The position numbers and the translations under genes were made by a program. This document shows, piece by piece, positions 34,870 through 47,300 of a DNA stretch of 64,000 nt. This stretch comes from Quercus robur (taxonomy: Eukaryota > Streptophyta > Magnoliopsida > Fagales > Fagaceae): assembly GCF_932294415.1 (NCBI RefSeq), contig NC_065537.1:5374349-5438348 (forward strand), given 5' to 3'. The notes beneath the pieces were generated by a model that made no database searches, had not been told where the DNA came from, and saw only the letters and a list, made by a program, of their open reading frames with translations. How positions within the stretch are numbered: the stretch's first letter is position 1; every line of letters starts with the position of its first letter.

Positions 34870-35420
34870 ATACTAACACTTTTAGCGACGAAATTATTGT
34901 CGTCGCTATAGACCACTTTCAGCGACGAATTAGAGTTTCGTCGCTATAGACCACTTTCAGTGACGAATTAGAGTTCCGTCACTAAAATGCCTAAAGGTTA
35001 GGCGGACCCATTTTTCAGCGATTTTTTAGCAACGACTTTGTTTCGTCACTGTTAAGGTCTTTTAGCGACGAAATGTTTTTCGTCGCTGATAATCTCCCAG
35101 CAAAACCTACAGCGATGAAATTATTTCGTCGCCAAAAACTTAAAGTTTCAGTGACGAAAAATTTCGTCACTGTAGACTAATTAAATTCGCGCTCTAATTT
35201 TTCCTTTTGGCGCCCTTGTTTCAAATCAACAAATAGCGACGAAATTTCAATTTCGTCACTAAAAGTTATTATTTTTTCATTTTTAGTGACGAAATTCAAA
35301 TTTCGTCACTAAAGGTTTTTTTTTTTTTCTTTTTTTGTGACGAATTATAAATTTCGTCACTAAATGTAACTTTTCAGTGACGGAAAATTTTTCCTCACTA
35401 AAATTCGTCACTAAAAATAC
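34870..35420. repeat. Right subterminal repeat array of the CACTA element
   Basis: Repeats of TTTAGCGACGAAAT, TTTAGTGACGAA and complements, matching the left array in motif and density. Here many units have AGCGACGAA instead of AGTGACGAA. Confidence 0.85.
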
Positions 35421-35437
35421 ATTTTGTTGTAGTGTTA

Positions 35438-36868
35438 GCTCGAATTTACAGAGCAAAGTATTCCCCACATGGTGATGTCCTGAACTAAAAGCTTGGCTGC
35501 TGTCCATCTTACGCTTGGCGTAGTATCTTTCGAGCGTTGGAAGTGTTAAGGAGTGGCACAAGATGGAGAGTGGGGAATGGTCGGCGAATTCATATTTAGG
35601 AGGACAAATGGCTCCCTACCCCTACTACATATAAGGTTGTCTCTCCTCCTAGATCTTTTGATGACTTTCCAATGGTCTTGGCTCTTATAGACCATGAATC
35701 TAGGAGATGGAAAGCTGAGCTTATTCGATCTGTGTTCCTTCCTTTTGAAGCTGATGCAATTCTAAACATTCCACTGAGTTTCAATATGCCAAAGGACAAA
35801 CTCATTTGGATAGGAAATAGGAAGGGTGACTTTACGGTGAAGAGTGCATATTACATTGCCCTTGAGCTGGTGGAAGCCGATGAATCAGGTGAATGCTCTA
35901 CTGGTGACCCAAGAACCCCCCTGTGGAAGAAAATGTGGCATCTGAAGATTCCAGCAAAGATTAGAATCTTCGCGTGGAGGGCATGCATGAACGGTCTTCC
36001 CACTAGACTGAACTTATGTAAAAGAGGGGTCAATATTAGCCCTTTGTTTCCTATTTGTGATCAAGAGGTGGAATCCATAACCCACGTTTTATTTCAACGT
36101 GATTTAGCATTACAAGTGTGGGATAGATGGGAGGGTTGCCCAGTGAATATGCGAGAATGTCAGCTTGATGCCACAGATAATGCTTTAAAAATTCTGAATG
36201 ATGGTACTACCCAAGACCTGGAAATCTTCCTTGTAACGTCCTGGACAATCTGGCACAGCAGAAACAAATAAGTCTTCTAGAATGAAAGCCACTCAGCTGA
36301 ACAAATTTGGTTTTCTGCCAAATCAATTAGGTGGGATTTTAAAGAAGCTGTGGCCTTATGTCTTCGAAAGCAAAATAACGAGGCGGTTAAGTGGGAGGTT
36401 CCACCTTTGGGGTGGGTCAAAATCAATGTGGATGGAGCTATTTCCAATGATGGGCGTCCATCTAGTGTTGGGGTTATAATTAGAGACAGTAAAGGAGAAA
36501 CAGTGGCAGCTCTCTGTGAAGTCCTTCAAGGTCAATATTCAAGCTTGGAAACTGAAATCGTGGCTCTAGAAAAAGGAATCCTTTTGGCTAAGGAAATGGT
36601 GCTCACACAGGTAATTTGTGAATCTCTTACAATGGTCCAAGATATTCAGTCAAAAGAATCAAATGGCAGCCTACGCCACTTATATCAGGGCATTGGGGAC
36701 ATCCTTAAGTCATTTAGGAGCTGGAAGATTTGTCATCAGAGAAGAGAGCACAACAAAATGGCCCATAAGCTTGGTCATTATGCTAGATATAGTGAATCAA
36801 ATCAGGTGTGGAAGGGGTGTACTCCTCCAATGGTCAGACACCTAATCCAAATGGAATGTATCTAGTCT
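35438..36868 (+). pseudogene. LINE ORF2, zinc knuckle and RNase H part
   Basis: Continues the LINE after the CACTA element. WKKMWHLKIPAKIRIFAWRA with CKRGV...CDQEVESITHVLF is the zf-RVT domain. After a stop at 36269, KINVDGAISNDGRPSSVGVI and HQRREHNKMAHKLGHYAR form an RVT_3-type RNase H domain, typical of plant L1 elements. Further stops lie at about 35487 and 36276. The frame ends at about 36863 with the 3' untranslated tail after it. Confidence 0.88.
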
Positions 36869-36968
36869 GTTGTATGATCTTGTCCTCTGTTTGTTGCTGT
36901 TTTCTTGTATCAATGAAGATTCTAATTTTCCCATCAAAAAAGAAAAAAAGAAAAAAATAGTACTATTT

Positions 36969-37381
36969 TATCAAATGCCTCCAAAAATGTAAAATACGTT
37001 GTATCTTCGAATTTGATAAAATTTTCTATACAGTTTTAATAAATTGATAGCGTTAAAAGACCCCGGGTCAACTTAAATTAGTTAAAAGTTGCTGTTAAGT
37101 GTCCAATTCTTTTCTTCAAATATTTTTAATTAAAAAAATCCAATTAATTATTAAAAATTATTTTCAATGATTTAAAAAAAAAAAAAAAAACTTTTAACGG
37201 AAATTGATGGAGAGACCTTAATTGAATAAAATTGAAACTTAAAGGACTTAATTGAATGAAAACAAAGTAAAAGAACTAAAATAAATTGTGGTTAAATTTA
37301 GAGGATGCATCTTGCATTTTTGTCTAAAATTTTACAAAAAGAGATGAAAGTTGAAATCTAAATTCCAATTTTGATTTTGGT

Positions 37382-37420
<39 letters not shown>

Positions 37421-38733
37421 CCTTTTTAGCAGCTCCAAGCTCCATATGAGACCTTATTTCAAATCACAAGTCTCTAATAGTTTTTCAAATCCGTTGAGTT
37501 AAAATTCTTTGAGATTTATGTTATCGCGGATCAAATAAATACAAGTGTACAACACTCCTCTGTTTCAGTTTGGGTCTCACCCTTGTAGATGTTATTAGTA
37601 CCTTTATACTATTTGTCAAATAAGTCCAAAAAAGTAAAATAGATGGTATTTTCATTTGATAAACTTTTAGAAAAATTATTAGTTTACATCGTATATATTA
37701 ACTAAACAAAAGCGTATAATATAATACATTTTTTTCGAATATGTACAATATTGTACACTTCTTGTTTATATTTTGTAAATCTTACATTTACAAAATATAT
37801 ATATATATATTCTTACATTGATTGAACAATGTAAACCTATGAATATAATAATACCATTTTCATTTTAATTGAATAACCATTCAACAGTTAAATATATATA
37901 TATATTTTTTTTCACTTTTTCTAATTTAGTCATCTATATTCTGTGTGCACCTACATCAATTCAACTTCAATACTACATATCTAATTCAATTAAATATTAT
38001 TTGTTTATTCATTCCCATCATCTCCTTCCTTCCTTCCTTCTTTGTTGATTCCATTCTCAGTTAGCCCACTTCCAGTACCATATTTACAAAGAAAGGACTC
38101 CAAGCTGACGTTTAGCTTAATTAATTAATTTACCATAACGTTACTGTATGTCCCCATCCCAAACTAAAGGCGTAAAATTTAATCTGCCCTTTTAAAAAAA
38201 AAAAATTTTAAAAAAGGCATTTAAAGTTTTTTACTAGTGACTTGAAAAATGCTTGTCTTTCCTTTTTCTTTTTCTTATTGTATAAGTTAATTATGAAAAT
38301 AATTTTTCTAAAATATTTTCAGTAATTTTTTTCTTCTTTTTTTTTTTTTGATGGGGTTAAAATAAATTGTAAAAACAAAAGGATAAAATAAGTAAACTAC
38401 TTCTGAAATTTGAAAACTAACTAACGTGGTCCTTATAACGGACGTTACTCATTCAATGACAATGACTCACTCGATCGCATCTCTTATCTCTCGCCCAAAT
38501 TCAGGAAGGATAGTTATATACATTTTACCCCCCAAAAAACATATAAAAAAAAAAAAGGAAGGCAGGTAAGGTTAATAAACTGAAGAGGGAGGGTTCACAA
38601 AGAAAAAGACAGCAAGAAACGAAACGAGAATTGCAGTGAAGAAGAAGGTGAGATCAAAAACAGACAAAATAATTCATTCAGCCAACTCAAATCTCAACCG
38701 GTGGCGACTCTTCGCTCCATGAGCTCAACATTC
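36969..38733. other. Intergenic, with receptor-kinase upstream fragments and GA microsatellite
   Basis: 36961-37130 resembles 48195-48370, the upstream flank of the intact receptor kinase (shared CCTCCAAAAATGTAAAATA and AGACCCCGGG...GTTAAGTGTCCAATT). A (GA)n tract lies at about 37386-37417. 37532-37712 is directly repeated at 38935-39112. No gene is seen. Confidence 0.5.
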
Positions 38734-38734
38734 A

Positions 38735-38870
38735 CATGAAGGTGTGTGGAGCACAATGCAGGAAAATTAGGGTTTTTAAGCTTCATTGGTTTGGACAAGC
38801 AGGAAGCCGGTGAACTATTAGTGCGAGGCCAAGCTGGAAAAAGAAGTTTGTATTATGTCTCTTTTCTTTT
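38735..38870 (-). pseudogene. 5' end fragment of another LRR receptor-kinase copy
   Basis: The ATG at 38786-38784 opens MKLKNPNFPALCSTHLH, matching the first 17 residues of the receptor kinase at 48114 and of its pseudogene at 27905. The leader upstream (GGTTTGGACAAGCAGGAAGC on the plus strand) also matches. Homology then stops at about 38735, so only the leader and the start of the signal peptide remain. It shows the kinase cluster once had at least one more unit. Confidence 0.75.
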
Positions 38871-38934
38871 CAGTTATGGTGTGAACATATATAAATTTTA
38901 CTCACCTCTTTAATTTCAACGCTCCTCTATTTGT

Positions 38935-39947
38935 CAAATAAATACAGGTGTACAACACTCCTCTGTTTCAGTTTGGGCCTCACCCTTGTAGATGTTATTA
39001 GTACCTTAAATACTATTTGTCAAATAAGTCCAAAAAAGTAAAATAGATGGTATTTTCATTTGATAAATTTTAGAAAAATTATTAGTTTATGTTGTATTAA
39101 CTAAACAAAAGTAGCCAAGGGTCTTGTATCTGAATTGACACCTCCACATGTACAAAGTGTTTGGGGGTTTAGAAGAGAAAAAGTTCGAGCTGTGGGATTA
39201 GCAGCACGTCTACATGTGCTTAGAATTATTTTTGGAAAATTATTGTTTACATTGTATTATCAACGTAAGATTTACATTATAGACTAAAAAAATGTGTACA
39301 ACAATATTGTACAAATTTTCAAAAAGTGTACAATGATGTAATTATTATTGTTTTGATAAGTAATGTAAAAAGTTTACCATTAGAAACCGTAATTATCTAT
39401 GAAAAATTAATCGTTCTTTGTTTTCTTTATTTGAATAATCCTTATATGCTGCAGAATATCATAATGTTAAAATTCATACAACTTTCCAACTAGCATGTAC
39501 ATTGGATAAAATTAAAATTAACTTTGTATGTTCTAGTATTGGTTTTTGTTGAATGACTATTGTGAACATGAGATTTAATGCATGGCATTGGGAATGTTTT
39601 AATAGTTTGCTTTAGACTTTTAAAACAACGGTATATATGGTATGAGGAAATGGAAGGAAGAAGAGCGTAATGTATTAAATTAGTTGGATTTGTTACTTAA
39701 TCTTAAGTAGAATTAGAAGTAATTATGTCCATAATTTTGGGATTAGTTGGAACGAAAGCTAAGCTATGGCACTTGTGGCAATTGATGGGAATCACCTAGG
39801 GTTCTCATATGAGAACCTGTCAAGTTCAACCAGGAGTAACATGAAAGCTGTGTTTCCATTTTGCAACATTCAACATGCCTAGAAAACTTTGAGTAACACT
39901 TTTTATGCTCAAATGGATACATTTTTTTTAATATTTTGTATATAATA
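38935..39947. other. Intergenic with direct repeat
   Basis: 38935-39112 is a near-copy of 37532-37712 (CAAATAAATAC start, TAACTAAACAAAAG end). The remainder is AT-rich, with no recognised feature. Confidence 0.5.
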
Positions 39948-40125
39948 GTGAAGTGCTACGTTCACAACATTTTGACAATATTTTCACAATAAATCTTAGT
40001 TGCCAAGTTATTACAGGTTATTAATTTGAATCCACAACTAAAATTATTCTTTCCTACTAATAATAGCAAGTAACAACTTGCAACATAAAATTTGTTGTGA
40101 AAATATTATAGATATAGCATTTCTC
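39948..40125. mobile_element. MITE with 9-bp target duplication
   Basis: A 178-bp unit beginning GTGAAGTGCTAC and ending with the inverse of GAGAAATGCTAT. The two ends are imperfect inverted repeats of each other over about 55 bp (both contain ATTTTCACAA). It is flanked by TATATAATA at 39939-39947 and 40126-40134. Size, inverted ends and 9-bp duplication point to a Mutator-like MITE. It has no coding capacity. Confidence 0.7.
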
Positions 40126-40632
40126 TATATAATATAGACTCTTATAGTTATGTTGTGCATATGTAAATTGTACGCTTTTAAAATGCTGACCAACACAAAC
40201 ATTTTCCTGCCTTGTTTTAAGCTCTAGCAAGTGAAAGTTTGGCTACTCTACACTCTTGTAGAGTTGTAATGCTATTTTTTTTTTTTTTTTTTTTTTTTGC
40301 TAAATAAAAGCAGAATAATTAACTATATAAATTAAGAATATAAACCTCACTTGAATTGGCAGTGCCGGTGAAGTCACTACCGTAAAAAAAAAAAAAAAAA
40401 AAAAAAAAAAGTACAATTTACGTCCTCTAAACTTCAATTTGGGATTCTGATTTATGTCAAAATTAATTTTCACTAGTTGTGATTAGAGCAATCGATAAAA
40501 ACTTTGACAGTGTCTATTATTAGTAATGTTATTGTCACAAATTATTTTACAACAATTGATCATAAACTATTATCACTATTTTACTTATTAATAATCACTT
40601 ATCTCATCAACAATTTGTATAAAATAATTTAT

Positions 40633-41207
40633 AAATCTAGCATTTTCTGTATGTTATTATTAGTGTTGGGGTGGGTTTGGTGAGAAGTGTTTCAAGGGTA
40701 AATTGATGGTGGAGTACAACCAAACCCATTGCAATATCAAACTTTGTAAATCTAGTATTTTCCATTAGTAATTTTTGGTGTTGGGGAGGGTTTGGTAAGA
40801 AGTATTTGAAGGGTAAATTGATAGTGGAGCACGGCCAAATCCATTGCAGTATCAAAATTTGTAAATCTAGTATTTTTCATTAGTTATTATTGGTGTTGGG
40901 GTGGGTTTGGTAAGAATTGTTTGAAGGGTAAATTGATGGTGGGGCACGGCCAAACCCATTGCAATATTAAACTTTGTAAATCTAGTATTTTTCATTAGTT
41001 ATTATTGGTGTTGGGGTGGGTTTGGTAAGAAGTGTTTGAAGGGTAAATTGATGGTGGAGCATGGCCAAACCCATTGCAATATCAAACTTTGTAAATCTAG
41101 TATTTTCCATTAGCTATTATTGGTGTTGGGGTGGGCTTGTTGAGAAGTGTTTGAAAGGTATATTATTGGTGGGGCAGGGCCAAATCATTGTGATATTAGT
41201 CATTTGA
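40633..41207. repeat. 115-bp tandem repeat, five units
   Basis: AAATCTAG recurs at 40633, 40748, 40863, 40978 and 41093, an exact 115-bp period. Each unit contains GGTGTTGGGGTGGGTTTGGT, then AAGGGTAAATTGAT and CCAAACCCATTGCAATAT. The outer units are the most diverged. No coding function is evident. Confidence 0.9.
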
Positions 41208-41945
41208 AGCTTGTTTCTCAACAAAGGGGCTCCAATTGTGTTAGGTATTTACTCATTTTTTTTTATACCTTCCCTTTCTTTTTGCTTATTATTATTATTA
41301 TAGATACAATAGTATTTTAAATCTATAACAAGAGCTAGTAATTGAGCTTTGGTGTTAAAAGGAGTGCAACCACTAATCTTTTATTCAATGACAAAAGACT
41401 AATTAAGTTTCATGAAACCTATTTCATTTTATTAATCAAAGACAAAATTGGACAACTCGGTAAAAATATATCTTTACCACTCTCTAGTTGATTTTTAAAC
41501 CGAGTATTCAGTGAATTGCTTCAACCCTTCAACTCTCCTATATTTCTTTGATCACTCCACTCACTTTTTTTTTTTTTTTTTTTTTTTTTTTTGAATTTGC
41601 GGTTTCCCTTGCTCCCTAATCTCACGTCTGTTTTTAAAACTAGCATATTTCACATACTAGTTTCCAATTTCCATTAGGCAAGGCTGTTTTCACTTTTCAT
41701 GACAGTAAACCACATTGTTTTTTCAGCGCAAAGAAATATATGTGGTTATAACTTATATTAAGGCAAATTCAATAGATCTTTATACGCTGTTACTTTTAGC
41801 ATCCCAGATTGCACACAAAGCATTTTCAAAAACAACAGTACAATATGTGTGTGTCTTACGTGAAAATCCCTAAATTCCCTAAAACATAACAAAATGCAAG
41901 CTTGTGTTTGAAAGTTGAAATGTGAGTTTCATTGGCTGGATTGTG
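41208..41945. other. Intergenic, no feature
   Basis: AT-rich DNA with a long T run at about 41567-41592. I see no gene or mobile element here. Confidence 0.5.
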
Positions 41946-41950
41946 AATAC

Positions 41951-42270
41951 TGTAGGGAATTTCACCAAATTCCCAACCTGTGAGAAACAAAAAAAATAGA
42001 GAAAGCACACGTCAAAGAAAAAAAATAATCACACGCACAAGACAATATTTACGTGATTCGGCAATTTGCCTACATCCACGGAGTTGCAGGGATTTCACTA
42101 TTATTAGGGAAGAATACAGAGTACAAGTTGCGGCTACAATATTTTTCTCTCTATATAAACACGGAAGCATAACCTCAGTAAATCTCCCATTAAAAACCAT
42201 GCAATATTATTCGGGTCGGATCGGGTCGTCGAACTAGATCAAACAAAACTAGGCTCTACAAAACCCAACA
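41951..42270 (-). mobile_element. Solo LTR of the copia family, minus strand
   Basis: A 320-bp inverse match to the LTRs at 5552 and 10401 (plus strand starts TGTAGGGAATT and ends AAACCCAACA). Perfect target duplication AATAC at 41946-41950 and 42271-42275. No internal sequence is present. Confidence 0.92.
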
Positions 42271-42275
42271 AATAC

Positions 42276-42825
42276 AAATTTATTAAGTTAGAAATGGTGT
42301 ATTCAGTATTCATTGGCTGGATTGGGCTGATTGAGCTTGATTTTGAAGATTGCGCTGGGCCAAACTTCAGTGTAGGTAGTGGATTATGAAATACATCTTG
42401 GAATGGATTTTATTGTAGACGGATTTTGAAAACAAATTGTCTGATGGGCTTATATGATGGACTGTGTTCACGCCTAGCTGCACCCGTATACTTAGTTACT
42501 TAATATGGAAGCGTCTACTTATCCGTTCAACGTAAAAAGGTTGATGCTAATGGATTGATGGAGTTTTATACAAGTGCAAAAGGCAAAAAACGATTGGCAG
42601 AAGAAGCCTCAAAGAAAAACAATCGTATTCTGATTATGTTTTGCTTAGCAGGCGTGAAGCGATTGGCAGAAGAAGCCTTGTTACTAGCTACTTACTATAC
42701 TTTCCAATATCAATCGTTTTTCATGATTTTTGAGTTCTTTGTAGTATTTTTTTTTTTTTTTTTAATACTATTCTGTTTATTAAGCTATTTTTTCTAATGC
42801 ATATATCTCTGACTCTCTCTGTTGC
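42276..42825. other. Intergenic, left edge of the second duplicated block
   Basis: No gene is recognised. The duplication shared with 20790 onward starts at about 42690. Just before it, a 20-bp sequence CGATTGGCAGAAGAAGCC plus two bases occurs twice, 69 bp apart, within an 80-codon open frame of unknown meaning. Confidence 0.45.
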
Positions 42826-43200
42826 TTGCACGTATACATGAGGCATAAGGCTGAGGCGGTGGACTGGTGGAAGCGCTTGTGGTTCAACCTTACCATACCA
42901 AAACATGCTCTCATTGGCTTATTGGTGATCAAGAATAAATTAACCACTAGAGGTAGGCAGTCCCAATGGGGTTACACAAGTGACACTCTTTGTGTGCTAT
43001 GCAGGGGTTGTGTTGAAAGCATGAGCCATTTCTTTATTTAGTGATCTTTCTGGACATGTTTATGGGGATCGGGCTGTTAGGAACCTCAAAGGGAAGAGAC
43101 TTACAGCATCCATATGTAAGATTGGATGGTGATCGTCTATATGTTATATTTGGTGCCAAAGGAAGGCTATCGTCCATAATGGCCCAATCTTAACTAAGGA
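42826..43200 (+). pseudogene. LINE zinc-knuckle (zf-RVT) remnant, copy 2
   Basis: Open to 43041: VDWWKRLWFNLTIPKHALIG, then KLTTRGRQSQWG, then CVLCRGCVESMSHFFI. These are the zf-RVT cysteines and spacing of plant LINE ORF2. Beyond the stop, broken frames give SICKIGWW and IVHNGPILTKE, the usual tail of these proteins. It is the better preserved partner of 21391-21720. Confidence 0.7.
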
Positions 43201-44361
43201 GCGCAAATCCAGTCAAAATTCCCCAATTCCACTCTAAACAGGATTCTTTTCTGACTTTGGGGCTAAAACAATTCTATTTTGATCTCCACGGCTCAATGAT
43301 CTTTAATTTCTGCAGTAAGGTTGCTATGTGCTTGGAAGGTTGATTGCTTAAACAAGTGTTCTCCTATTCATAGTTCACAGATGTTTGTTTAGCTTGTGCT
43401 ATTAATGCACAGGGTAACTTCGTATTTTTGGTTTGTTTTGTTGTTCGAGTGGGCTTCTTTTAGGCTTAGTAATTTTGATAGCTGAATGACCTTTTGTTCT
43501 TTGAATAAATTGTATTCTTTGTTTATTTTTAAATAAAATATATATTCGAACCTGAATCATTGAATTAATTCTAGGCAATGAAAAGTGATTGTTCTTTTAA
43601 GTGTTTGTTTAAAGTTTTACATAATAAATTGAAACTTAGATTGATTGTTATACTCTCTATAGCAACAAGATAATGTAATCTAAAACATTAAGTTTAAAGG
43701 GAAATTAAACAAAAGATCCACTTTTATTTGTACACTAGATTATGTAACATGGCATCTTTGATGCATTCCCTTCCTTTAAAAGGCTTTTAGGAATTGACTG
43801 GATTATTAGTACAAACACAGTCACACATTATAGTAGTAGAACAAAGTATAGTACATGAAGAACACTCCTACACCAGAAGAGAAAGAAAATCACGACTCCA
43901 ACACTAGAAGTGAAAGAATATCATCCATTGATCCTTTCAAAAAGGGATATTAAACTAGCATAATATTATGACAAATCAGGTAGAAATGCCAAATCCCATG
44001 CTTAATCCAGGCATTATTAAAGACATTTAATTTCTTCTATTTGTTTCATGTCTCTGCAATTCACAAAAAATAAAAATAAAAATCGTTAGCTCACCATTTT
44101 AAACCTTGATAACATAAGAAAAGGGATAGGAATTGTTACAAGAAGGTTGTGGGTTTTAATAAGATGACAATTTCTGTTTAGTATTTTGATCATGAATGAG
44201 AAATGAAAATCCAATTTTACAATCAACTATGATAATCTACTCAAAATTAGTAAAAAGGTCAACATAAAATCTCCATGCTTTTTTATAGAAGTATTTGGGG
44301 ACTGAATGAAATCAAAGTAAATGAATAGGACACACTACTTAATGTAGTTTTATAATCAAAA
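43201..44361. other. 3' flank of the receptor-kinase gene (duplicated)
   Basis: Matches 21770-23231 apart from one 320-bp gap. AT-rich, with no additional gene. Confidence 0.5.
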
Positions 44362-47300
44362 TTAAATACCCCTTACTTGAGCTCTATTTGGTTTGCCTCC
44401 GCGGATCCCCAAACTAATGAAAACACTTTTTATCAATTGCAGTTCCTTAATGACTTCCTCCATACTCATCCTCTCTTTTGGGGATTCCAATGAACATGAG
44501 ATTCCAATGTTAAGAATTGAGAGTAAGCACTTTTGCATGTCAACATCAATATGCCTAGAATCCTCAATATTATTAGCTTCTTCTACTTCAATTTCATTGT
44601 CATTGTCATCTTTTTCTGTTGCCATCATTACCGCGGTTGCAACTCCCAATTCTTCAACTTCTCTTGGCAAAAGCATTGGGTCAACAACTTGAGCAAGTCT
44701 TTTTGGTAATGCCATCTTAACAAAATTATGGAGATTTAGGCCATCTTTAAACATATCATCAGTGGGCATCCTTCCTGTAAACATTTCTAGCACAAGGACT
44801 CTGTAGCTATATACATCCCCTTCAGTCGATGCCTCACCACCCATGCCATACTCTAAAACTCGTGGAATGGAAGGAAATTAGGCAATTTCTATCTATAATG
44901 AAATAGATTAAGGTCTACAAAATGCAAATTCAAAGAAAATGAAAAGAATCTATATGGATAAATAATATGACATATGATATTACTTCCGCAATGGAAGGAA
45001 AATGTATGAAACTTTACCCCAAGGGGCCAAATTACCTTTTTTTTCTTGAATGTTCAATTTGATTGAAATATACGCGTACAAAGAAGATACGAAGCTTAGC
45101 CAAAGGATCAAAATGTCCATCGCCAAATTAACTTAGGCATTTCTTAAAGTATGAATCTTATTTTTGTTTTATTTATTTTATTTTAAATTTTATGTAAAAT
45201 TAATTATGTGCTTGCATGTGCTCAAGTAAATATTTGTTATAAGAGACAAAGAAATAGTAAGCAAGAGAGTATGTTAATATGTTTATACTAGTTTTACGAA
45301 TATTAAAAAGCTTATATGCACAAAAATACAAGTAGTTATTTCTTATCTTTTCATAAAGTGACAAAGAGAAAAGCAACATATTACAGGATATTGTTAAGAA
45401 TTTAAAACTAAAATAAGAGAGGTTATACCTGGAGCAACATAGCCGATAGATCCTTTTAACCCAATTGTACTAGTACACTTCTGGGAAGAATCATCAGTGC
45501 TTGTGAGGAGTCTTGCTAAACCAAAGTCGCTTACATGAGCAATCATCTCACTATCAAGAAGAATATTGCTTGGCTTTAAATCACAATGAATGATTTGTTG
45601 CTGACAATGATTGTGTAGATAATTTAATGCAGAAGCCACATCAATTGCAATAATTATTCTTTGAAGAAAGCTCAAATTTTTTGATTGATTTTTGCAATCT
45701 GTCATTGGATGTAGCCACATATCTAAGCTCCCATTTGTCATAAATTCAAATACAAGAGCTTTAAATTCATTGCCATTATAATTGATACTGGAGCAACATG
45801 TTAAGATCTTCACAAGATTTCGGTGTCGAACATTTTTTAAGACATTACATTCCGCCAAAAAACTCTTGGTAGCTCCTTTAGTTTGAAGGTTTAGAACTTT
45901 TACTGCAACTAACCTTTCTTCTTGATTAAGAACTCCTTTGTAAACTGATCCAAAACTACCAGATCCAATCAAATTGTTGAGAGAAAATCCATTAGTTGCT
46001 CGATGAAGCATTTTGTAGGAAATTGTTGGAAGGAGATCCGTCTTTGAGACATTAGAAGACGGTTTCTTTTTATATTTTTCCCTCCAGTAAAGAACAATAA
46101 ATGATGAAACTAGAAGGAGACATGCAACCACACAAACAATTGTGATTATTGTTCTAGAAGCAAGAGGCTTTCTTGATTTTGTAACTTTGGGGCATTTTGG
46201 TAGTTGTAATTGTGGAATACCCCCACAAAGCCTATTGTTTCCAATAATTGATGTTGCATCTACATTTTTGAAAACTCCAACAGTTGGTAGTGGGCCCTCA
46301 ATATCATTGAACGAAATGTTCAAGTATTTTAAAAATAAAAGTTTTTCTAGACCCTTTGGAATAAATCCTGATAAGTTGTTTCGTGAAACATCCAAAAGTT
46401 CAAGGCCTTTCAAATAAGCCATTGATGAAGGTATGATTCCTTCAAAGGAATTCCCTTGCAAGTGGAGCTCTTCTAAATTCAATATATTTCCAATTGTTAT
46501 GGGAATTTCACCAAACAAGTTGTTTTCAGAGATATCTAGAGAATTAATATTTTTCAAATTGCCCACTTCAACCGGTAATTCACCACTAAATGAGTTGTAG
46601 GATAAATTGAGTAATAGTGACAAAGAGAAAAGAGAAAAAACCTGCAGAGATATGACTCCACTGAGGTAATTTTGTGAAACATCCAATTGTTGCAAACTTT
46701 GGCAATTAGCAATAGTTGGAGGTATGCTTCCTTCTAAATTGTTTCGAGAAAAGTTCAAATCAACCAATTGAGTGAGGTTGCCAATGGAGCTTGGGATTTT
46801 CCCTGACAATTTGTTCCCTGATAAATATAATCCTTGCATCTTCTGAAACTTTCCAAAATAAGTAGGTATCACACCTATGAAAAGATTCTCATCCATGGAC
46901 AAATTAATTAAGTTGATAAGATTCTGTAACACTGCAGGAATCATTCCAGATATTTGGTTGCCTCCAAATTGCAATCTATTAAGTTGTGTTGACAAGTTGC
47001 CAATAGAATTGGGCAAAACACCTTCAAATTGGTTACCTTGAAATGTCAGCGATTCCATTTTGCTACAGTTTCCTAAAGACGCTAAGAAGTCCAAATCCCT
47101 TCCTAAATTATTATAACTTAGACGTAGGTGTTCAAGATCTAGTAGATATCCCAGATTAGTTGGAACTGGTCCCACAAAGTTGTTTCCACCTACGTCAAGT
47201 ATTTGAAGCTTAGATGCATTGCATAAAGAATCAGGGATTGGCCCAAAGAATTCATTCTCACCAATTCCAAATAGTTTGAGATTATGGAGAGTGAGGCCTA

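Larger units (their letters stand above)
30730..35434 (-). mobile_element. Non-autonomous CACTA (En/Spm) transposon nested in the LINE
   Basis: A 4705-bp element with terminal inverted repeats CACTACAACAAAATGTATTT at the left and its inverse at 35415-35434. A 3-bp target duplication TTA lies at 30727-30729 and 35435-35437. Both are hallmarks of CACTA elements. Removing the element and one TTA rejoins the LINE reading frame (SLL then ARIYRAK), which proves the insertion point. Both ends carry dense subterminal repeats of AGTGACGAA and its inverse. No TNP2-type transposase is visible; only one C-terminal exon-like remnant remains at 31657. Orientation is taken from that remnant. Confidence 0.93.
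28544..36956 (+). mobile_element. 5'-truncated L1-type LINE, split by a CACTA element
   Basis: The insertion is bounded by a 12-bp target duplication ATAGTACTATTT (28532-28543 and 36957-36968) and ends in an A-rich tail (AGAAAAAAAGAAAAAAA). Without the nested CACTA element it is about 3.7 kb. It keeps the C-terminal end of the endonuclease, reverse transcriptase, zf-RVT and RNase H, but lacks ORF1 and most of the endonuclease. Truncation at the 5' end is the usual outcome of target-primed reverse transcription. Stops and frameshifts make it inactive. Confidence 0.92.

Noticed and set aside
37386-37417. GA tract as a regulatory element
   Set aside because: Simple microsatellite far from any intact gene; no evidence of function.
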